64,000 nt of DNA, taken from assembly GCF_040529185.1 (NCBI RefSeq), contig NZ_CP159510.1, forward strand, positions 3,160,420-3,224,419. The letters run 5' to 3'. Both the position numbers and the translations under genes were made by a program. Below are positions 26,708 through 33,855 of the stretch, one piece after another. The first letter of the stretch is position 1. Each line of letters begins with the position of its first letter. The notes beneath the pieces were generated by a model. The model did not search any database and was not told where the DNA came from. It worked only from the letters and a program-made list of their open reading frames with translations. Source of the stretch: Sporolactobacillus sp. Y61 (GTDB taxonomy: Bacteria; Bacillota; Bacilli; Bacillales; Sporolactobacillaceae).

Positions 26708-27652
26708 TCATCTCAATACAAAATCACCGGAATTCGTCCGTACCTTAATGTGATACTTGCCGTTCCCCTTTCGGCCGATAATCAGATCCTCCGATTTTTC
26801 TTTATAGAGCAGGCCTTTCGTCATGACTATTCCTTCACCGGAACGTCCGCGGTAATCAAGCGTCAGAGAATCCGGATCCTGATTAAAGCCGATGATCACA
26901 TCACCACTCGATGCTTCTGCAGAAAGATTACCGGATAACCGTTCACTTTTTAACACGAGGTCACCTGCATCCGCCCGCGCCGAGAGATCCCCGCTGAAAT
27001 TTCGGACTGTAATGTCACCGGACGACGCGTTCACATAGGAGTGTCCCGCCACAAAACCGGTCAAATCAATATCACCGCTGCGCGTCGTGACAGAGACCTG
27101 ATCCAACGCACGTGTCTGTTTCAGCACGATATCTCCACTCGACGCTTTCGCCGTAAAGCTCCCCGGCGCCTGATTGTTTTCAGCCGTAATATCTCCTGAG
27201 TTGGTTGTAACAGACAGGTCATTTGCCCGCAGGGACTGTACGGAAACATCTCCCGACCCTGAATGGACAGTGATGGATTGATATAATTGCGCAGGCACTT
27301 TAACGACCAGCTTTTTCCAGCCGAATGAAAACGCAAAAAATTGAGGATTCTGATCAGCAAGGATATGCAGTGCCTGGCCGTGTCTTTGCATTTCCAGTTT
27401 TGTCCTTCGGGTCATCTGCCCGTTCCCCCAGCCCTGAATTTCCGCAGTCAATGTGCGGCCTGTTGTCTTCTCAACCGTGACATCCAGCGATCCGGCGTCC
27501 ACCTGTATTTCGCTGAGGTCCTGGCTGTCTGCCGTTTTTTTCTGCGCATCCGTTTTCTCAAAATCCAGCAGATCCGTTGACAGGAGTATCATAGCAACAC
27601 CGATGATACCGATCAGAATCATTCCCAGAGCGGCGTAAATGAATTTTCTCAT
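26708..27652 (-). CDS. Membrane-anchored DUF4097 beta-strand-repeat protein
   Basis: A 314-residue protein with one N-terminal membrane segment (FIYAALGMILIGIIGVAMILL), then repeated SSGD/NSGD beta turns (HSGSGDVSV, NSGDITAE, SSGDIVLK, RSGDIDLT, SSGDITVR, ASSGDVIIG, NSGDFVLR). This is the DUF4097/LiaG-like right-handed beta-solenoid type. It should sit outside the membrane. It overlaps the HAAS gene by 4 bases and is third in the PadR-HAAS-DUF4097 operon. Such operons are linked to cell-envelope stress in related Bacilli. The protein is paralogous to the gene at 29,243. Confidence 0.88.
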   Translation of the reverse strand: MRKFIYAALGMILIGIIGVAMILLSTDLLDFEKTDAQKKTADSQDLSEIQVDAGSLDVTVEKTTGRTLTAEIQGWGNGQMTRRTKLEMQRHGQALHILADQNPQFFAFSFGWKKLVVKVPAQLYQSITVHSGSGDVSVQSLRANDLSVTTNSGDITAENNQAPGSFTAKASSGDIVLKQTRALDQVSVTTRSGDIDLTGFVAGHSYVNASSGDITVRNFSGDLSARADAGDLVLKSERLSGNLSAEASSGDVIIGFNQDPDSLTLDYRGRSGEGIVMTKGLLYKEKSEDLIIGRKGNGKYHIKVRTNSGDFVLR

Positions 27653-28206
27653 GACCTTTTCCTCCCCATGACGACATTGACGTTAAATCGAAGATAGCCT
27701 GCAAAGACACGCCAGAGAAACTTCCCGATGAAGATCATCGCGATGCCAAGCAGGATACCCGCCCCGCACAGGATCAGCGATGAAAAGAAAACAAAGAGAA
27801 AAGGCATTCCCCCTGAATCAAAAAGGGTACCTATCGATAGCAGCGGGCTGACAATAAAAACTGCCGAAACAATGCAGAACGAGAGATAGATTGACAAAAT
27901 CCCCACGAGAGGACCGAGGACCACAACCAGATTAAAGAAAATCATGCCGATGCCTGCCAGAATGCAGCGTGTGACGTTTGCCACCGGCTGCGGCCTTTCC
28001 GATTTCGTCGCTTCATAGTCGGAGCGTGCTTCTTCAGCAATCACCTTTGGATCACCAAGCTCGCGGATGATTTCTTCTTCCTTTTTTCCTTCATTAAAAC
28101 CGATTGTGAAGTGTTCTTTGAAGTCAGCAAGGATTTCCTGCCGTTCCTTTTTTGGAATCTCGCGAAGAAGCCTGTCAAGCTCATTCAGGAACCCGTCTTT
28201 ATTCAT
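27649..28206 (-). CDS. HAAS-domain membrane protein (DUF1700)
   Basis: A 185-residue protein. The N-terminal HAAS (DUF1700) signal-transducer domain is MNKDGFLNELDRLLREIPKKERQEILADFKEHF-like at residues 1-65, with ELGDPKVIAEEA. About four membrane segments follow. In the family, the HAAS domain is thought to work with the partner PadR regulator. The ATG at 28206 has AAGGGGGTG upstream and overlaps the end of the PadR gene by 8 bases; it overlaps the DUF4097 gene by 4 bases at the other end. The three genes are translationally coupled. Confidence 0.9.
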   Translation of the reverse strand: MNKDGFLNELDRLLREIPKKERQEILADFKEHFTIGFNEGKKEEEIIRELGDPKVIAEEARSDYEATKSERPQPVANVTRCILAGIGMIFFNLVVVLGPLVGILSIYLSFCIVSAVFIVSPLLSIGTLFDSGGMPFLFVFFSSLILCGAGILLGIAMIFIGKFLWRVFAGYLRFNVNVVMGRKRS

Positions 28207-28522
28207 CACGCTGCACCCCCTTGATAAACTGGTCAACTGCCTTGGAAAATTGTTTCCATTCACGAATTAATGCTTTCATGTATGACTCACCTTTTTCAGT
28301 GATCGAATAGTATTTTCTCGGTGGGCCTTCCGTCGACTCACTGAGGTAGGTCGATAAATAGCCTTCTTTTGTCAAACGCCTGAGCAGTGGATACAGCGTC
28401 CCCTCTGCAACCTCTATCTTGTCTGAAATATTCTGGGCCAGTTCATAGCCGTACTGATCTTTGTCGGCAATGAGGATGAGTACACACAACTCCAGAACCC
28501 CCTTTTTGAATTGTACATTCAA
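28199..28522 (-). CDS. PadR-family transcriptional regulator
   Basis: A 107-residue PadR protein of the short subgroup. The winged helix is recognisable as QFKKGVLELCVLILIADKDQYGYELAQNI, VAEGTLYPLLRRLTKEGYL and PPRKYYSITEKG. A short C-terminal dimer helix follows. I place the start at TTG 28522, with GGGGAAG about 8 bases upstream. It is first in an operon with the HAAS and DUF4097 genes and probably represses it. Operator candidates lie upstream but none is decisive. Confidence 0.92.
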   Translation of the reverse strand: MNVQFKKGVLELCVLILIADKDQYGYELAQNISDKIEVAEGTLYPLLRRLTKEGYLSTYLSESTEGPPRKYYSITEKGESYMKALIREWKQFSKAVDQFIKGVQRDE

Positions 28523-28871
28523 GCGGATCACTTCCCCGTATTAGTCAGATCACTGTTCACTACTGATTATTATTCACTAGTGGGGCAATTGGATTACTCA
28601 CATTTTTGCACTTATATTATAATATATGACACAGTACTGAATAATGCAAGGCAGTATTGAAATTTTTTTTGCGATGTTGACTTTTTCATCACGCCAGGCT
28701 AAGCGGCCCAACTTTTCCGGATTGGCAAAGGTTTGCCTTCCTGGCCGGGCAAATCTTCTTCTGCGTTTGCGATCCCTTTCAAAGTCGCAACAGACTATTT
28801 CCCATCTTGCAAGGGCCTTCATCCCGCTTACTTGTCATAGGATGTTTTGTCCTGAGAGCAAAAAGTAAGAT

Positions 28872-29057
28872 AAGTGGATATTTTCCGGTTAAGGGGCAGA
28901 ACGGGACGCTTTTCGAGGGTATATAAGCGGAGGTTTTCCGCTTATGCCAGGCAACAAGCTTCATTTTCCGTTTTCTCCAGTCAATAGTCGGAATCATTCC
29001 GCCTATTTTAGCTATTCTTAAATTGAATGACTAACGTAAGCGAAATTTTTCCGTCTA
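28872..29057. repeat. Four copies of a 21-bp imperfect palindrome
   Basis: Related 21-base palindromes lie at 28872-28892, 28924-28944, 28985-29005 and 29037-29057. The second copy is perfect in its arms (TAAGCGGA, five bases, TCCGCTTA); the others differ at one to four arm positions. Start-to-start spacing is 52, 61 and 52 bases. They occupy the untranslated region upstream of the PadR operon and downstream of the second DUF4097 gene; no ORF explains them. Confidence 0.7.
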
Positions 29058-29202
29058 TTCATCTGATCAGGCGCTTAACCGGATTCCCCAACCAAAAAGA
29101 GCGCATCCCAGGTAACTTCCCCCCGATCGTCCCTGATTGTTGATCATACATGCCCCTGTTTGGGAGAAAATAATTTTCAGGACTCCTAATCCTCTATAAC
29201 AT

Positions 29203-29232
29203 AAAAAAACTTCCCGGTACTGTTCGGGAAGT
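29203..29232 (-). terminator. Rho-independent terminator of the second DUF4097 gene
   Basis: On the minus strand, ACTTCCCG (plus 29225-29232), an eight-base loop, CGGGAAGT (plus 29209-29216), then a T-run (plus 29203-29208). It sits 10 bases after the stop codon. Confidence 0.85.
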
Positions 29233-29242
29233 CTGAATGTCG

Positions 29243-30106
29243 TTACTGCAGAACAAAATCACCGGAACTCGTACGGACATCGACCCGATAGCGACCGTCA
29301 CCTTTCTTTCCAACGATCAGGTGCTCACTTTTCTCCTCATAACTGAGCCCCTTCATGCGGATTTTCCCTTCACCGGATGATCCTTTATAGTGAACAAGAA
29401 AAGAATCAGCCTGTCTGTATGCCAGGGCCACGTCCCCACTGCTTGAATGAATCGCAACATCCCCCGCGAGGACATCGCTCTTGATTTCAATGTCGCCGGA
29501 TTTTGCTTCAGCACGAAGCCGGCCGCGGTAATCCGAGACCGTCAGATCCCCGGAGTGCGTGCCGATGCTGATCGTTTCACCGGTCAGACCCCGGCAGTCA
29601 ATATCGCCGCTTGAATTCTGAACGGATACGTCACCTTTTCCAAGGACACCGTTTAACGTAATATCTCCGCTTGATGCGCGCACGTTCAGTGTTTCTTTCG
29701 CCACGCAGTCATCCAGCTGAATATCCCCGGAGCGGCAGAGGAAGATCATTTCTCCTGCCATCAGCCGTTTTGCCATCATGTCACTCGACTGGCCGCTTGC
29801 GGTGATCCTTTCGAAAAGCCGGTCGGGCACATATACGGTGAATCTCAGATACTTGTTCCAGATCCCGCCGACAATATGAAACATAGACAGGTGACCCTGC
29901 TGAGTGATTCGGACCCTCAGCTCATCATCCCGGCGCAGCAGCTCAAGTTCAATATGCCGCGCTTCATCTTCACTGTGTTCGCCGCAGAGGGTCGCCTGCA
30001 GTTCGTCGCTTTCCGACTGAATCAGCTCCACGTCCAGCGATTGAGTCTCCACACTGATTTTATGGATCCCTTCAACAGACGCTGTTTTCTCCTGGTATGT
30101 TTCCAC
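29243..30106 (-). CDS. Soluble DUF4097 beta-strand-repeat protein
   Basis: A 287-residue paralogue of the protein at 26,708, sharing the final block (SSGEGKIRMKGLSYEEKSEHLIVGKKGDGRYRV) and the SSGD turns. It has no signal peptide or membrane segment, so it is predicted cytoplasmic, unlike its neighbour. Starts are ambiguous: GTG 30106 with an AGGGCGG site, or ATG 30124/30127 with only AAGG close by; I prefer GTG 30106. It has its own terminator, so it is a separate transcription unit. Function is unknown; local duplication is likely. Confidence 0.82.
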   Translation of the reverse strand: METYQEKTASVEGIHKISVETQSLDVELIQSESDELQATLCGEHSEDEARHIELELLRRDDELRVRITQQGHLSMFHIVGGIWNKYLRFTVYVPDRLFERITASGQSSDMMAKRLMAGEMIFLCRSGDIQLDDCVAKETLNVRASSGDITLNGVLGKGDVSVQNSSGDIDCRGLTGETISIGTHSGDLTVSDYRGRLRAEAKSGDIEIKSDVLAGDVAIHSSSGDVALAYRQADSFLVHYKGSSGEGKIRMKGLSYEEKSEHLIVGKKGDGRYRVDVRTSSGDFVLQ

Positions 30107-30191
30107 ATCACAACCGCCCTTCATCATGACCTTATATTAAGGGTAAACAATTTGCCGGGAAAAAGGATCCGCCTGCAGGCTGAATCTCACT

Positions 30192-31178
30192 TTAATTTCT
30201 GTCATTTGGAAAAATAATACCGTTTTCTTTCCGGACTGTTTCCACGATCTGCAGGACGCTGCGACTGAGATCTCTGAGCTGTCTGTATTCTGCCCGGTCA
30301 TTTTGTTCAAGAATGTCGGCAAAATGATGAATCTCATAAAGTTTATCATTATCCGAAACATGTTCCGCAAGAAGTTTCGTTTCTTTCGTATGAGCGTCCG
30401 TCCATTCCAGCCTGGCAATGTCCGATGCACTGTTGATGCTCAACGTCCCTTTCTCGCCATGAATCTCGGAAGGTGACTCCGAATGAGCGATTTTTGAGAA
30501 GAGCACCGTGCAGATCAACCCGTCGTAACGCAGAACCAGCGTCCCGCTGCCGTCAATCCCATTTGAAAGCCGGACCGGAAAATACGTTGCTTCCTGCGGT
30601 GTGCCGAACAGTGCGACCGCGACATAAATCGGATAGACACCAAGATCCTCGAGCGCCCCGCCTGCAAATTCCGGTGAGAAGATATTGGTCATGTGTCCGG
30701 AAAGAAACTGGTCATAACGCGACGAATACTGGATCTGCTTTAGAATGGCCGAGCGCAGACGGCCGGCCCGCGGCAGTTCTTTCTTCAGCCGGTGAAAAAC
30801 CGGGGTCTGGATATTGCGGATGGCTTCGAAGAGAAAAACATGGTTCTGCTCCGCCAGTTCAAAAGCCTCATCGAACTCTCTCCGTGTGACAAAAACCGGT
30901 TTTTCGCAAATGACATGTTTCCCGCCGCTGAGCATCTGTTTCACCTGTTTAAAATGCAGTCCATTTGGTGAAGCCACATAAACCACATCGACATCGCGAC
31001 TTGCCGCAAGCGCTTCAAGTGACGTGAACCACGTGCTGCCATGATGTTTTTCAGTAAAAGACCGTGCTTTCTCCTCTGTTCGCGAATAAGCACCTGCATA
31101 GTCAAATCTTCCGCTCTTCTTTACCGCCTGCAGGAATGAATCCGTAATTTTGCTTGTCCCAATCGTAGCCAGTCTCAT
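30192..31178 (-). CDS. Gfo/Idh/MocA-family NAD(P)-dependent oxidoreductase
   Basis: A 328-residue sugar-type dehydrogenase. The Rossmann N-terminus is LATIGTSKITDSFLQAV, the diagnostic catalytic-Lys motif is GKHVICEKPVF at about residue 92, and the C-terminal substrate domain contains GGALEDLGVYPIYVAVALFG. Similar to B. subtilis YulF/YrbE-type enzymes; the substrate cannot be told. It appears to be a single gene whose own promoter lies in the AT-rich stretch upstream (TATAAT on the minus strand near 31,215). Confidence 0.9.
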   Translation of the reverse strand: MRLATIGTSKITDSFLQAVKKSGRFDYAGAYSRTEEKARSFTEKHHGSTWFTSLEALAASRDVDVVYVASPNGLHFKQVKQMLSGGKHVICEKPVFVTRREFDEAFELAEQNHVFLFEAIRNIQTPVFHRLKKELPRAGRLRSAILKQIQYSSRYDQFLSGHMTNIFSPEFAGGALEDLGVYPIYVAVALFGTPQEATYFPVRLSNGIDGSGTLVLRYDGLICTVLFSKIAHSESPSEIHGEKGTLSINSASDIARLEWTDAHTKETKLLAEHVSDNDKLYEIHHFADILEQNDRAEYRQLRDLSRSVLQIVETVRKENGIIFPNDRN

Positions 31179-31352
31179 GCTGTCTGTCTCCTCCCTGTTG
31201 ATCCTTTTTCTTTCATTATAGCGGAAGGTTGATCGGCTGACAGCCTTTCCAGGCGCAGACGGTCAAATATAAAAAATTATACATAAAGAAAATGTACCTG
31301 TTTCTTTTCATTATAAATGAGGGTAGAGATACGGATTTCGGGGGATTTTACC

Positions 31353-32633
31353 GTGAGACCTTTTATTAAGAAAATCAGCAGCCGGCCTTTTTCCGTCGGC
31401 TTTATCCTTCTTTACGTCCTGCCGCCTGCAGGTATGGCCTGGTTCGTCGTTCTGGCGATGATGAAGTGGGGCGATTCGATCAGGAGACGCCGCCTGATTC
31501 CCGGGGACTCAATCAGCATACTGCTGACGATGATGATTCTGGCGTCCGTCGGTGCGGCACTGAGTCATCATCAATATATGGATTTTCTTTCAACCCTGAT
31601 CCTGACTGGATACCTCGGTATCTATCTGTGTCTGCTTCAGCAGCCGGTCCGCTTTCCCCTCAGGCGATTTGTCTGGATCACCATTTTCGGCGGCGTGTAT
31701 CTGTTTGTTTCCGATCATCTGTTCAGATTCTTCTCATTTGACTCACCGGTTGGTCGTGCGATGGCCCTGATGATCGGTCAGCAGCCGTTTGGTTATTCCG
31801 GCCAGGGGCGTCTGATGGGTTCGGCCTTCAATCCAAATTATGCCTGTTATCTGCTGATTCTTGCACTTGCCTTTCTGTCGGTGGAACTGCTGAATGCTGT
31901 GAGGACGGGTCACCGGCGCACGATGCTGCTTTCTCTTGCGCTCCTCCCGATTCTTGACCTGGCGATTTATGAAACCGAATCCCGTGCCGGGATCGTCATC
32001 ATGATTCTGATTCACCTGCTGTTTCTCTTCAAACTCAGCAGGCGCGTATTTGTTCCCGTTCTGACTCTGAGCGTCCTTGCTGCACCCTTTGTCTATCAAT
32101 GGATGCCGCGGACCGGCAGCACGGAACTTTCCTTCGACAAGAGAGTAGCGATCTGGAAAAACAGTCTGCATATCTTTTTTGACAACCCGCTGTTCGGGAC
32201 CACCTCTTTTGGTTTCAGAGAGGATTACATCGCGCTGACCGGACGGATGATTCCCCATGCACACGACCTGTTTCTCGCTGTACTTTCCACTTCCGGAATG
32301 TTCTGCTTTTTATTTTTTATTGCTGTTGTCGGCGTCAGCGTGTACAATTTAATCAGGCTGCAACGTTCATCGTCCGGAAGGAGTTACACCGCAGAGCTTT
32401 TCCTTTTTGCTCTGCCGACACTGATTTTATATGGACTGATGGATTTTCCGCTGTCGTCACCGCAGATTATGATCATCGTCCTTGCGATGACCGGTTACTG
32501 GATCCGGTATACCGCGCGTGTCCGCCATCTGGTCGACATGCGTCATCCTCTGCGCCTAATTCTCCGGAGGCATCTGACGCGGAGAAGACGAAAAGAAGCG
32601 ACATCGGTCGAATCATTTAAGAACCTGCTTTAA
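31353..32633 (+). CDS. O-antigen-ligase-like polytopic membrane protein
   Basis: A 426-residue protein with about 10-12 membrane segments. It has the Wzy_C/WaaL-type central region (MGSAFNPNYACYLLILALAFL), the large loop with RVAIWKNSLHIFFDNPLFG and the HAHDLFLAVLSTSG segment. These features place it with O-antigen ligase/polymerase-like proteins that link or polymerise surface glycans on lipid carriers. GTG 31353 has GGGGGA eight bases upstream; an earlier ATG lacks one. A basic tail ends the protein. No other glycan gene neighbours it except the large GH92-fold protein 1.2 kb downstream. Confidence 0.82.
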   Translation: MRPFIKKISSRPFSVGFILLYVLPPAGMAWFVVLAMMKWGDSIRRRRLIPGDSISILLTMMILASVGAALSHHQYMDFLSTLILTGYLGIYLCLLQQPVRFPLRRFVWITIFGGVYLFVSDHLFRFFSFDSPVGRAMALMIGQQPFGYSGQGRLMGSAFNPNYACYLLILALAFLSVELLNAVRTGHRRTMLLSLALLPILDLAIYETESRAGIVIMILIHLLFLFKLSRRVFVPVLTLSVLAAPFVYQWMPRTGSTELSFDKRVAIWKNSLHIFFDNPLFGTTSFGFREDYIALTGRMIPHAHDLFLAVLSTSGMFCFLFFIAVVGVSVYNLIRLQRSSSGRSYTAELFLFALPTLILYGLMDFPLSSPQIMIIVLAMTGYWIRYTARVRHLVDMRHPLRLILRRHLTRRRRKEATSVESFKNLL

Positions 32634-32674
32634 GCGGATGTCCGTACGCAGCCGAAATGAGGAGGTTTACGTAC

Positions 32675-33499
32675 ATGCTGAATAAAGTGACATTTATCGG
32701 CGCGGGAGAACTTGCAGAATCACTTTTGAAAGGTTTTCTCACAAAAAAAATAATTAAAGCGGACCAGGTGTGGATGACTAACCGGTCGAATAAAGAGCGC
32801 CTGCACGATCTGGAACATACATACCCTGTTCATACCACACAGGACAAGAAAAAAGCACTTGACGGCGCTGATACCGTTATTTTTGCTTTTCGACCCGGAG
32901 ATACAAAAGAAGCCCTGGCTGAAATCAGAGAGAGTCTTCATGAAAATCAGCTGATCGTCTCCCTGATGGTCGGCGTACCCACCGATTTCATCTGTAACGC
33001 CACTGGAAAAAAGCTGGCGGTTGTCCGCGTCATGCCGAATACATCTGCTTCGATCGGCCTGTCGGCAACCGGTATGGCAGCCGGGCGCTATGTCGGAGCG
33101 GCACAGCTCAGCCTCGCAAGGGAGCTTTTCGAAACCGTCGGCAGTGTGACCGTCGTGGAAGAAGAGCGAATCGATGTGATTGCCGGCCTGTCAGGGAGCG
33201 GACCTGCTTACCTGTATTACCTTGCCGGAGCCATGCAGGAGGCGGGGGTTAAAGAAGGGCTTGCCCCGGAAGACTCCGCCCGGCTTGTTCTGCAGACCCT
33301 GAAGGGAGCGGTCAGCCTGCTTGAGCAGTCTGGAAAAAAGGCCGATGACCTGCTGCGTGCGGTTGCGACTCCTGGAGGAACGACTCAGGCCGGTATTGAT
33401 ACATTGGACCGTCATCACGTCAGCGAATCCGTCAGCGCATGCATTCATCAGGCGATCCTCCGTGCTGGAGAAATGAGCGGACCGTTTCAGAAAAAATGA
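32675..33499 (+). CDS. proC: Pyrroline-5-carboxylate reductase
   Basis: Reduces pyrroline-5-carboxylate to proline with NAD(P)H. It shows the N-terminal Rossmann motif FIGAGELAESLLKGF, VRVMPNTSASIGLSATGMA, and the signature GLSGSGPAYLYYLAGAMQEAG with the catalytic region, followed by TPGGTTQAGI. At 274 residues it is standard. ATG 32675 has GAGGAGG nine bases upstream; the longer frame is unsupported. Bacilli often keep several ProC paralogues (ProG, ProH, ProI), and I cannot say which this is. Confidence 0.92.
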   Translation: MLNKVTFIGAGELAESLLKGFLTKKIIKADQVWMTNRSNKERLHDLEHTYPVHTTQDKKKALDGADTVIFAFRPGDTKEALAEIRESLHENQLIVSLMVGVPTDFICNATGKKLAVVRVMPNTSASIGLSATGMAAGRYVGAAQLSLARELFETVGSVTVVEEERIDVIAGLSGSGPAYLYYLAGAMQEAGVKEGLAPEDSARLVLQTLKGAVSLLEQSGKKADDLLRAVATPGGTTQAGIDTLDRHHVSESVSACIHQAILRAGEMSGPFQKK

Positions 33500-33578
33500 A
33501 CAATGTCAGATTTCCGGCCTGTTTTTCTGTTTTATCATAGAAAAAGCAAAAAGTATGTAAGATTAGTTTACAAAACAA

Positions 33579-33606
33579 TTGAATGCTTATCACGGAATGC
33601 TATGAT
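33579..33606 (+). promoter_or_regulatory. Predicted promoter of the structured RNA
   Basis: TTGAAT (33579-33584), 16 bases, TATGAT (33601-33606) with an upstream TGC making an extended -10. It lies 80 bases after proC and directly before a self-complementary region. Confidence 0.6.
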
Positions 33607-33611
33607 AAATG

Positions 33612-33737
33612 AGTAAGCTTTAACACACCTTCTGTTGCAGTTAACCTTAAGTTGAGATGTTCGATCTTGATTTAGGAAACCATCATTTACTCGTTTGCGA
33701 TAGAGTGCTCACCGGCATTCTTATCGCATATTTTTTT
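33612..33737 (+). ncRNA. Predicted structured RNA of unknown class
   Basis: Between a promoter-like element and a strong terminator lies about 125 bases with no ORF but layered complementarity. GAGTAA (33611-33616) pairs with TTACTC (33687-33692). A small TTAAC/GTTAA arm follows. A 13-bp hairpin with a GTTCG loop spans about 33,647-33,675 (arms CTTAAGTTGAGAT and ATCTTGATTTAGG, including several G-U pairs). The terminator hairpin comes after. This looks like either a free-standing small RNA or a cis leader for the GH92-fold gene that starts 118 bases later. I do not recognise it as a known riboswitch, 6S or SRP RNA. The structure is my pairing by eye. Confidence 0.5.
33696..33737 (+). terminator. 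Strong rho-independent terminator
   Basis: TGCGATAGAGTGC (33696-33708), loop TCACCG, then GCATTCTTATCGCA to 33728 and TATTTTTTT. The stem has one G-U pair and one bulged base. It lies 118 bases before the next start codon and about 200 after proC. Confidence 0.85.
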
Positions 33738-33855
33738 GTCTTTTTATAAAACAAAAGCCTGTTTCCGGCAAGTCACAGGCGTCTAGTTTTTCTGAACCTT
33801 ATTCCCGCAAAAATTTTACACTTTCTTTATAGTCGAACCAAAGAGGTGCCCGGAT

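Noticed and set aside
33757..33780. GCCTGT/ACAGGC hairpin as a minus-strand terminator
   Set aside because: It has T-rich sequence on the minus strand, but no minus-strand gene lies upstream to be terminated; only 6 bp of stem.
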